From Gorsachius magnificus (lineage: Eukaryota > Chordata > Aves > Pelecaniformes > Ardeidae), in the NCBI GenBank assembly GCA_034008185.1, contig CM067084.1, forward strand, positions 4,855,385-4,919,384: 64,000 nt of DNA. Reading direction: 5' to 3'. The notes below the pieces were generated by a model. The model had not been told where the DNA came from. It saw only the letters and a list, made by a program, of their open reading frames with translations, and made no database searches. How positions within the stretch are numbered: position 1 is the first letter of the stretch; the number at the start of each line of letters is the position of its first letter. Of this stretch, positions 51,301 to 61,599 are shown one piece after another. A program made the position numbers and the translations under genes.

Positions 51301-53620
51301 CATTCCCATGATCACAACTACATTCTATTCACTGGTGACTCTCAGACCTACAACCAGCTCTGACACATTTTCTTATATTCAATTCAGCATATCAACATCT
51401 TTTTCTGACATCTCCCCAGGGATATGCCTATCAACTGAAATTTCAAAAGGGTCTAGATGCTCACTGAATTGCAATGGAAATTCAGTACCTCACTGCAGCA
51501 ACATTAAAGATGGGGAACTCAAAACAGTTTCAACTCATCTTTTTTTCTGAAAATTATCATCCACTAATCCACTAATTGTGAGGGCACAATCAAAGGATGT
51601 ATTGGGCTTGGGAAAACCATCCTTCTATAAATTCTTGTAAGTAGTAAACTATCACGGAGCTGGCTCTGAAAGAGCACCTACTAGAATACGTGCTCTGATA
51701 TTGACCAAATTAACTGCTTGTTCCTGTTGAAGACAAAGGCTGTATTTCAATTTAAAAGGAAGTAAGAAAAAACTACAGAATAAAAATATTGATTTTACTT
51801 TCTGTTATTTGTTCATCTGGGCAAGTATTCTCTTTAAATTTGAAATCCTGCATCTTCACATGGAAGTTGCAATCTTCCATTTCTTGCCCCCAACTCTAGC
51901 TTTAAGTCCCATGGATTATTTACAACCATCAGCTGCCAATATAATGTAACACAATACACAAGATGGCTATCTGGCTTACTGAAATACAGATAAGCTTTTA
52001 GGGTGGGAACCTTAAATTTGTAAGAACTAACAACAATGTCTTGGTATAGCTGGTCTAGCTGCATTTCCATATCTACGATCCATAAAATAGGAAGAAAACC
52101 CCCACAGTCCTAATTTTTTAATCCTATGTAAATTTTTTTTCAGCAGTAATTTAAGGATTGTTAGTGTTGTTCATGAAAATACACAAATAATTGTTTAAGC
52201 GTGACCATATGTTAAGCTGCAGCACAATCCTGTGCAGAGACACAGTAGAAACTTTGCTAATTATACCTTCAAGTATAACTTAAAACACCATGGAACAGAT
52301 ATTAACGTCTACTGTGGATGGCTTTTTTCAAACTGAAGTGGTAAAGGTGATATCAATCAAGTTATAACTTTTCATGGGAGTAAGCCTTTGCATAAATATT
52401 AATCCTTTTACTCTGTCCAGAGCTGTGAAGAACTTCACAATAAGAGCATTTTCTATTTTACATTTTAGAAGCGTAAACTGCCTATGGTGCATTTTTATAA
52501 TGAAACATGCACTGGGCCTGTTAATACGATTTTTTTTATTTTTCATACAGCACTTTAAGAATATTACCTTCAGGTTTTGAGCTACTTATTAAAACCTGCT
52601 TTCAATAAGGAAAAAATGCTCAAATGCAGCATCTGTTTTCATAGAAATAACAGTAAATTTTAGATAGGAACTATACTTTCATTATTTTGTTGAAAAATGA
52701 ATGATTGCACTGCACAATAATTTACATTATGTAGTACGCATAAATTATTTTTTTACCATTTCATTAGATCACTATGCAGTTTTTTGAAAGCAAATACCAT
52801 TCAGAAGCAATTACCGCTTACCCAGATGTTTGAATCATGTAATTGCTTAGAAAACCTCCAACATTATCCTGAACTATATAAAAAGACCTGTCTTTTTGGT
52901 ACTGTTATGTCAGCAAAACAGTTAATGGTCAATTAACTGCATCATTCCATTGTGTTTCAGAACTATGCTAAATCTCTATTAACTGAAGAAAGGTAATCTC
53001 ACAGTATGGGTGCCATCACTGCAAAAAGGACCTTGCATCTTCTGCTCAGTTTCTCCAGTTTCTAATGTCTTATTTCCTGTACAGCACTCTCAGTATGTGG
53101 AAAGCAATTTGCAAAAGGTGCACTAGTCCAAAAATAAATGCAACTTCAGAATATGTCTGATTACCGTTCAGAAAAACAACTGACAATTAGCTGATTACAA
53201 AAGCCATTAATCTTAAAAACAATGTTTCTCACTGTGCTGAATCCCTATAAAAATCTAAAAATTGCTTTGATACCAACTTTACCGTCTGTGTCTCTTCTTG
53301 CGTCACATAATAAGTAGTTTCTGCTTTATAGTAACTGAAGAAATTACAATCATAATTTCAGATAAATACACTGATTGTCATGGGGCTGTAAATCTGTTGG
53401 GAGACAAAGTTTTCTTGCTGCAGAGAACAGTAAATACCAGCTGTGTTTCCAATTACATGTGTCTGCTCAGGGAAGGAGGGATTTTTCTCTTCCTTGAAGA
53501 CTACTTCTTTAGGAGAAAAAAATAAAGAAGAAAATTATGATTGTGACGGTGAGCCTACCAAACAGGAGTACATTCAATGTAAGGAATAATACCCAAAATA
53601 AAAAGTCTTCTCCCACTCCC
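45325..53620. other. AT-rich non-coding stretch, no gene recognised
   Basis: No recognisable gene is visible. It contains 14 T near 46261-46275, a GTTTT-rich run at 48489-48530 and 13 A near 50041. The best exon-like segment, at 48053-48187, is listed separately. A 123-codon minus-strand frame at 48859-49230 and a 130-codon plus-strand frame at 50313-50705 lack known motifs. Just downstream of the former, a strong donor (ATGAG|GTGAGG near 48797) follows a short open segment in another frame. Confidence 0.5.
48053..48187 (-). CDS. Best candidate exon in the window (135 nt), unidentified
   Basis: On the minus strand the acceptor (TTCTTTTTCTCTGTTGCAG) and donor (AATTG|GTGAGTACT) both fit the consensus well. 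The 135-nt interval has a single frame open across its full length: 44 whole codons plus split codons at each end. The peptide is mixed and charged, with KLSLDADLFKYTVEAETKIT followed by WKKVLIHFQKFP. I recognise no family and no catalytic motif. If it is real, this is an internal exon of a minus-strand gene whose other exons I cannot link. The chance of such a segment arising in 64 kb is not negligible. Confidence 0.3.
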
Positions 53621-53627
53621 AAACAGT

Positions 53628-54500
53628 TGTGGTGGGTTGACCTTGTCCACCTTGCCAGGCAGCCACCAGCCAGCCACCCTCTCACTCTCCCTCCTCAACA
53701 GGACAGGGAGAAAATAAGATGAAAAAGCTCTTGGGTCAAGATAGACAGGGAGATCATTCACCATTTACCATCACAGGCAAAAGAGCCTCAAAGAAAATGA
53801 ATTTAATGTAGTGCCAAATAAAAACAGAGATGGATGGTGAGAAACAAAGACAAAAGCTAAAATATCTTCCCCAGTCCTAACTCTTCTTTCCAGGCTCAAC
53901 TTCAATCCTTCACTCTCAACTCCAAGTGGCATGAGGGGGACAGGGAAGGGGGGGGTTGTGGTTAGTCTGTAATCTGTCGTCTCTGCTGCTCCTTCCTGCT
54001 CACGCTTTTCTCCTATTCCAGCATGGGTCCTCTCTACAGACTGCAGCCCTTCCGGATAAACCAGGGATAAATCCCTCCAAAGGCTGACAGTTCTTCTCAA
54101 TGCTCCTGTCAGGAGGACCCAATACTCCATGGGCTGCTCCAAGGGCTGCAGCTCTTTCAGGTAACATCCACCTGCCCTGGCATGGGGTCCTTCATGGGCT
54201 GCAGTGTGGTTATCTGCTCCAGCATGGTGTCTCCATGGGCTGCAGGGAAATACTTGTTTCCATCTGTGCTCTCCCTCACAGGGCCCAGGGGAATATCGGC
54301 TCAGGTACCTGGAGCACTCCTTCCCCATTCTTTTCAGACAGCTTCTCATATGAATTCCCTCACAGCAAGTTCTAGCACAGGAATCATCCCAGATTCCTGC
54401 ACACTCTACAGCAATATGAAATACTAATTTTGTTTCTTTTGCAATGCTCTTTTCTTCCAAGTGCTCCTGGATCACTAGGGCATCTTACAGACTCTCTGGC
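53628..54500. mobile_element. LTR-like avian interspersed repeat with internal tandem units
   Basis: The segment is clearly richer in GC than its surroundings and begins TGTGGTGGGTTGACCTTG, a start I associate with a widespread bird LTR-type repeat. It then runs through CTCCTCAACAGGACAGGG, an A-rich stretch and a series of degenerate units built on a CTCCAGCATGG...CCATGGGCTGCAG pattern between about 54.0 and 54.27 kb. The right end is uncertain (54.48-54.52 kb), and no clear target-site duplication was found. A 234-codon frame lies on the minus strand at 53771-54475. It is the longest in the window but crosses the tandem units and shows no recognisable retroviral domain. It is best read as repeat-derived. 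Confidence 0.65.
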
Positions 54501-57091
54501 AAGCTTCCCAATGTGTCAGAGTAAAAATTTATTATTTTGATTCTTTTTGCTTCTTTGTTCCTCAAACTTCTTCCCTTCTATGTTTCATCTGCCTGAATTT
54601 TTGATCCATTCTTCACCTGAACATGGGTAAAATTCTTTAAAATATGTCAGTCACTTCTCTTCCCTTATGCCTTTCTAGTCATGAAGGTTTTAAAAGTAAG
54701 CCTTTCTTAAATAAGTCATATGCATTGATCCTCAGATTCCAATAAGATGTCCTTACACAGCCTTTGAACTACCTGCAAGGGTAGAACTCTCTTGTTTGTC
54801 TTTTGAGTTTCTTTTATTTTCAAGTTTTAAAATATTTCTCACTTTTACATAACTCTTTTTTGGAATTTAAAGACCATTATAGTAGATTTCTGGATAAGTC
54901 ATCGCCTCCCGCCTATTCCAAAGATGTATGCATCAGGAAAATGGGAAGAGGGGGGAAAAAACGGAAGGGTTTTTTCATCACCTCAAAACTGATTCTTGTG
55001 GAGAGAGAAGCTAAACTGTGCTGAAGTCAGGGAAATGCAGCAATCATGAGAGGGTAAAGAAGTTGTCTGGCCTCCCCCTGAAGTAGTTTCCTCCTATAAT
55101 TACAGACAACATGACAACAAGCAGGGTTTTAACCTTTGTTAGAGTATCAGTGAAATGGAAGCTATTTTTTTATGGATATCACTTAAATCTTCTCTCAGGT
55201 GCTAAAGGAACTTTGCAGAGTGGCAGGCAGTACAGTCCAACATACTCACGTGGCCCAGCATCAGTTCTCAAGTCAGAAAATAGGCAGAAAGTTGATTAAA
55301 TTTAGCCATAGTCAAGGACCAAGCTTTCAAAAGAGGCTGACGGACCTTGAGGTTTGAGAAAGGGGACAAAAATCTCCAGAACTGGTGACCTAATTCTGTC
55401 CAGCATAACCACTCAATGGATCAAAGGTTTCTGTTGTCCTCTGGCCACAGGAGGTATGGAAGAGTCTTGCACCTATATGATCACGTCTGATTATGGAGAG
55501 GATTTCACACATGTGTTAAAGGTGTGGCCTGTTATTTCAACCCATTTCATTCACATATCCCATCCTTGAAAGGGTACATAAATTTATTGAGCTCAAGTTT
55601 AGTTCCTCAATTCCGCAAGATTCCAAGACGATGTTGGAGCGGCAGCAGAAATAGCATACTAATTATTTTGGCACATACTTCCTAGAAGACACTTCTGCAG
55701 AATAGCTCACCATCTTGAAAACTGTCCAAAACCTCAGCAATCTGAACTACATTAAAATAAGGCTACAAAGCAGCCAATTTCTGTCAATTACTTTACATCG
55801 TCTATTTCAAGGCAAGACATGATAAAAACTCTAGATGAATTAGAGAGAAAAAATGTGATGTGACAAAAATCTCATTTCTCCATTCCTGCCTATCTTAATA
55901 TTTTTCCCAGCGAGCTCTTACCTGTCTGTGTAATTAAATTACTAGTGATGTTACAGGCTCAGGACACAACGACTCAGTTTGCAGGTGTCAATCCCTTTTC
56001 AAAGAGCTCCATTCTAGGCTGAAAAAGCCACAAATTTAACGATGACATATCCTTGATAGTGCTGGCAATGACAGCAGCTCTTTTACAGTCTTTCAGAGAA
56101 CAACAAAAACAGGTTTTCTCCACTTCGGAATAAACAATAAGAAGGAGCAATCTGAGGCCGGGTTCAGCTTATCTCAATAGGTTGCCTGATGCAATTACAT
56201 GGGCCTCACTAAAGGTAGCCACAATTTGTTGCTAACACAGTGCACATCACAGCTACAATGCAGGCTTTATATAAATGTAATTTTTTTTTTTTTTTAAATA
56301 TGAAGCTAGCAGCACACTACTTCTTCTAGAACCACCTGAAACATGCACTGTATCAGTCTAGGGGTACTTTTACTTTCAAACATTTCACTTCAGTAAGTAA
56401 ATAGTAATGGTGCCACTGTAAAAAAAGCTAAAGTTAATACTGTTTACAATGAATTGCATGAGAGAAAACAAGATGAACTTGTTTTCCTCGAGTTAGCAAA
56501 ATTATGTTGAGAAGAATCAAGGTTTTGTGAACGTAGCTGCAATCAAATGAGGATTATAAAGCACACAGTAAAAGACCACATGTTCACAAAAAATAAAGGG
56601 GATGGGAAAGCAATGTTAGCATGTGTTCAAATAAAAACAAACTTGTCAAAAATAAACACTGTTCATGGCTGAAACCAGCTGAAAAACAGAATTCTTTTTG
56701 CCAGTCCTCTGCAAGGAGTAACATGGGACAAAAAAACCACTGTTTTTTTATATGATGCTTGTTAAAAATTACATAAGTGATTATTTGATGCAGTTGCCTG
56801 TGAAAGCATAGAATTGGAAATCCCTGCCATTTAATGTCTGTAATTAATGTTCATAATTCTGCTAAGATCTCCTTCATGCTAACAGTGAATATGATACTAG
56901 CAATGAGCTTCCTACAAGAATTCTACATTGTAAATAACACACACAGAGCTCATCTCAAAAACTGTGGCAACAAACTACACTCAGAGGAGAAAAGATCTAC
57001 ATTCAGATAGAAAAAGGAGCCAAGAAATCTTGAATCTGTGCCTTTGTGTTTATCTGTAGGATGCAGGAACCATAGAGCCAAGCTATGTTTG

Positions 57092-57114
57092 AAAAAAAAA
57101 AAAAAAAAAAAAAA
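57092..57114 (+). repeat. Long poly(A) run (23 A)
   Basis: Twenty-three consecutive A are followed by CAAAAAC. This is the longest homopolymer in the window. It could be the tail of a processed insertion, but the upstream sequence matches no gene or repeat I recognise and no flanking duplication was found. Confidence 0.9.
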
Positions 57115-59763
57115 CAAAAACAAATTGAGAAAACTGCAGGGATTTTTTGGAGATGACTAGATTATATTATAGTAACTTTTTGATGCATTTCATTGTTAAA
57201 GCCATTCATGTTCCAGATTCAGAGAAGAAAGTGAATATATAAGAACTGAGCTTTGAAAACAAAAGTAAAATTAAAATGGTCAAACAGCATGGAAAACCAC
57301 TAGGATTTCCACCTGTTACCACATTGGTTTTTTCCTTCTCTGTGTAATCATCTGTGTCCATGTAAATGCCATTTTTTCCCCACAATATTACTTAGTGTTT
57401 GTAAAATGTATTACAGTCCACTACTTTTTGCACCCACCCACCCCCACAAAAAAGCACCTTAATGCATACACTTAATGTCCTTAGGTTTTAGGGGCATAAC
57501 ACCTACTGCTTCTAAAGTAATGAAAGGCAAATTCTGCCACAATAACTCTGTATTTCTAGATAGTGTATAACAGCATTAATAAAACATGCTCAATAACTGT
57601 TACAGAAATATTAACATCTGAAGTGCTTTCAGCAACTTGTCTTCAATTGTTCTGCCATTTCTTCACCCATTCCTAACTCTATGTCCCCATGTTTTCTCAG
57701 AGACATGCAGCACTAAACTGCGACAGACCTGCTGCTCACATATCAGAAAAATTTTTTCCCAAGTAACAGTATCTACATTCTGTGAAAGATCTCTCACCTG
57801 TCAGTTTTCAATGGTTCAGGAGGCTTGTAAAATAGAATTCTGTGTTACATATCTTGTCCAAATTTATCAGTAGTGTATACTGGCCGCGTTCTTCACTTGG
57901 GAAAATAAGCATAGTAATTACATACAAATGGCTTCACCGCTGAGAGCTTGCTCTGTATGAGAATTTGCACTTGTACGCATTAGAGGTTTTCATTACACTC
58001 TGACTGCTGGTCATATTACTTTATCTTCCTAAACATAAAAAGAAAACAACACAGAACACATTTGTGTTTCCTACATATAAACTCATAAGTTTAGCACTAG
58101 ACTTCCCAGGTTAAAGAAAATACATTTATCTTTCAGCTTCATTAAGCTCTCAGCTTCACGTATCTCAGTATTTATTATTCAGTCCTCACGTTGTTTTGCA
58201 TTGAAAATGACAGAAATTGTAATTAGAATCTGCTTGAAATCACTGATAGGGTTTTATTTTTCTGTTTCTTGCATAACGTGACAGAATCCTATATACAGAT
58301 TTTACCTTTCTGGTTTTACAGAGGAAAGTTACTGAAAACCTTCTATGTTAACCATTTCCACACTGCATTCTGCATTTCCTACTCTTCAACCACAAAATTA
58401 AATAATTTTATTTGAAAATAACTAAGATTCCCCCAAAATACCAATTCTGAATAATAAAAGTAACACAAAAATATAAAGTACATTTTAATGCAACTTCACT
58501 ATTTTTCTTAAACATATTGACAAGATGTTCTATCACCTACAGCATTTCCTTATGAAAAGGACAAGCATGAACACTTTGCATTAATTTTCCACCCAATAAT
58601 ATAAACCTTAGTTAAAAATTCAGCAAACATTCAGAATCAGCATGTGTCCACAATGTAAACAAGGTCGAAGTAAACCACTGAGAAGACTCAAATCGCTGTT
58701 CTATAGGACAGATGAGAATTCCTCCTAAAATCCTTTAGCTTATCACAAGGACTTGCTGCACTGGTAGTCTACAGTTCAAAAGTCATCTCTGCTATATTAT
58801 TTACCTTCTTTTGCACTTTAAAATCCTTATTAAGGAGCAAGACCTTGTAACTTCAACCACAGGAAAATACAATTCCTTGTACGCAGGTGAAAGGGCACTA
58901 TATTTTTAACTTTTAATCTCCAAAGGAAGTTACATTTAAGATTCCTATATCTAGTACATCATAACCACTAAACTTTTCATTACTCTTAGCATAGATATAT
59001 ATATAGTGGACTATAGAACCAGAGCTGTCTAAAGTAACTCCTAACGAAGCAGTACATTTATATTTAGGACTGTATGAACTCAAAAAGTGACACAGCTGTA
59101 TCAGCCTAATGCAGCTGTGGCTTCTTGGTTGGAACGCCACTGCCTTCAATTCTGAAGCCTGAATTGTTTCTCATAGATTGGTGACATTGGAGTATGTCTA
59201 CTTTCAGAATTAAAATCTCCAGGGCACCTACTGTTGAACTTACCCTGCTGCAGGCAGCACGGAGAAGGTCAGAATCCATGCCTACAAAAATTCACATCTG
59301 AGACCTCCTTCTGTATCTCTCATTGATCCCCATGTTCTGCATGTGAACAGTTGCACAAAAAAGACAGAAGAAAGGTTCTTCCCCACTTTGTGTCGCTACC
59401 CAAAGCATTGGCCTGGAATGATGGCGACTCAGGTTGAAATTTTCTTTCAAACTGTTGATAAAACAACAACCAAAACGTAGATCAACTCTCTCTTATAGAA
59501 CGGCTCTTTTTGTAAAATAATAAGTATTCACTGGTGCAAAAAGTCTTCCAAATAGAGACCAAGGAAACTACAGAATTGCCTCTGCTAGCTCACTCAAAAG
59601 TTAAGCATTTAATACAAACTGAGCAATAAGCTGTATGAAATAGAAATTAGGAGATGAGTAGGAAAGCAGGATTTGAGGTTTCTGTTACTTTGCCATGATG
59701 CAGCACTACTAAAATGCATGGAAGCCTTCTCAGACAAATGTCTACATTGGGCTCAAAACATAG

Positions 59764-59782
59764 ACACACACACATATATATA
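59764..59782. repeat. Compound (AC)n(AT)n microsatellite
   Basis: A short run of AC dinucleotides passes directly into AT dinucleotides. It is a simple sequence repeat with no further function evident. Confidence 0.85.
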
Positions 59783-60570
59783 AAAGCTTCTAATTCAGTA
59801 CGATAAATGTAAGTCAACAGCACTGATATTCACATTCAGAATCCTCTATCATAATTTTCCAAAAATTATTAAAATCTGTTATCAGCAAAGACTGGTCTTA
59901 AGAGAACTGTGTTATTTCTAATACTACGCTAAAAGTAGTATTTAGCCAAGACTGAATCGTAAGTGTGAAATCAAATTATTTTCCTTATACATATCCAAAA
60001 TTATCCATTACAATAGTATTATTTTTTTTGCCCACCTTGCCCGTTACACGCAATACATCAGTGTACTATAAAGGCAAAAGAAAAATGTAACTAAAATGTG
60101 AACAGCTGTGATGCAATTGCTTTAATTTTAGGTAATTTTCTTTTATCCTCAATTAGGTTAAATGTCATCCTACATGATAAGGCAATAATGTCAGAAATTA
60201 AGTTGCTCTGCAGCGTACTTCGAACTCCTTTCACTTTTTGACAAACAGAATAATTACAAAATGTCCCCGAGACGTGACTTTTAACTGCTATTGCTGTATG
60301 GTTTTCTCTGCCTTTACCCTAGTCAGTGTTGCTCTGCAGACTCCACTGCACGTAATTCTTTCACAGACTGACAAACACAGAAATCCACAATTGTAAGGAT
60401 TTCAAGGCTCAGAAGGCCCAGTGGGTAGGAGAGTTTCTCTTTCATGTTATGTGGGTAATGTGCTCTAAAACAGGTCCTGAGGCACCACCTAGCTCTGAAG
60501 GCAAAAATTCCACTAGTCAATACTGAGACTTCTGTTGATAGAAGAAAGAGGTTAAAACTCATGTAAATAG

Positions 60571-60596
60571 AAAAAAAAAAATATATATATATATAA
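60571..60596. repeat. A10(TA)n simple repeat
   Basis: Ten A are followed by an uninterrupted alternating AT tract of about 16 bases. It is a simple repeat and probably variable in length between individuals. Confidence 0.9.
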
Positions 60597-60839
60597 GGCA
60601 GGGCAGCTAGGGGGAAATATTTATAAAGCCAGTACTAAGTAGTCATGATTCCAAGCTGAATGATGAAAAAGCATTAAAATTACAGTTACCATTACAATAA
60701 AATATGGGTTATAAATCTGAGGCTACGACAAAATACAGTAACTTACCTACCTGAGTAACTAGAAGTTACAACAAAAAATTAATTTCTTCTACCCTTCCTG
60801 TCTTCAGGGGTTTGTAAGTAATTGCAAAACAAAACTTTT

Positions 60840-60860
60840 CCCCATTCCCCCCCACCCCCC
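60840..60860 (-). other. Possible G-quadruplex (C-rich on the plus strand)
   Basis: C-runs of 4, 7 and 6, separated by ATT and A, give the minus strand enough G for four runs of three if the seven-base run is split. This fits the relaxed G-quadruplex pattern with very short loops. The plus strand could correspondingly form an i-motif. No gene context is present. Confidence 0.55.
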
Positions 60861-61179
60861 ATCAGGAGAGACACAGAACTTGTACAGCTACAAAGGTTGA
60901 ATATTCAAAGTACACTGTTCATTAGCTAACACTTAATTTACATGGATAATTTAGTGATTTATTATGGTGCTCCATAAATATTTAAATATTAGGTATTATA
61001 TGGTACTGAATTTTTTACCAGCCAAATCTGGTACACAACAATTTCACTTAGCAACAGCACACCTCTCTTTTTGTCATAAGGTAAGTATTGGAAGAGATAA
61101 AGCTTCAGATGTGCACTCTACCAAAAAAAAGTTTAAAGCCTATAAAGAGATGTACGCAATCACAATTATTTCTTACAAA

Positions 61180-61239
61180 CCTCAGTCATGAATGTGACAA
61201 GCATGTTTACCTCAGTCATGAATGTGACAAGCATGTTTA
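61180..61239. repeat. Perfect 30-bp tandem duplication
   Basis: CCTCAGTCATGAATGTGACAAGCATGTTTA, given here as its two halves CCTCAGTCATGAATG and TGACAAGCATGTTTA, occurs twice head to tail with no mismatch. The 30-bp unit preserves frame in the minus-strand open frame that crosses it (LVTFMTEV repeated). It also doubles a donor-like GAGGT site on that strand. Perfect identity suggests a recent event. Confidence 0.95.
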
Positions 61240-61589
61240 AAGCCTTTAGTTTTCCATCCCAACCATCATGCAAAGGAAAAAGGAGCTTGTAAAGAATTAC
61301 ACCATACAAATTTTGTAATATTTTCAATAAAGGATGACACTCATGCCATGAGATGTATAAATCAATGTCAGCTTCCATCATTATTCTCCAGTTCCTTGGT
61401 TGTGACCTAAGGTGGTAGAGCAAATCAGCTGAACATGTTCCTAATGCTTTGGAGGTTCGGAATCTGTTAATAACTGTGGTGACCCCATTTAATATCACAA
61501 TTTCTTACACTCAGGATCATCACTTCTCTTCGGTTCCACCTGACAGCATCAAGAGGCAGTATCAAAGGAACACAGGAAGTCCTTAAGAC
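61211..61589 (-). pseudogene. Low-confidence exon-like block with a frame break
   Basis: A very strong minus-strand acceptor (TTTGCTTTCTTTGTTTTTCTTAG, ending at 61590) is followed by a frame open for about 40 codons, including VPLILPLDAVRWNRE. That frame stops, and a different frame is open from about 61500 down to the duplicated GAG|GT donor sites, including SADLLYHLRSQPRNWRIMME. If both halves are genuine, one coding exon has been broken by an indel between about 61450 and 61510. They may equally be two chance frames. I do not recognise either half, and no repair of the frame is attempted. Confidence 0.15.
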
Positions 61590-61599
61590 CTAAGAAAAA

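Larger units (their letters stand above)
54520..61170. other. AT-rich non-coding stretch, no gene recognised
   Basis: There are no named genes or RNAs. It holds 15 T at 56281-56295, 23 A at 57092-57114, a (CA)/(TA) microsatellite at 59764-59782, an A10(TA)n run at 60571-60596 and a C-rich block at 60840-60860. All reading frames are short (under 90 codons) and without known motifs. Confidence 0.6.
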
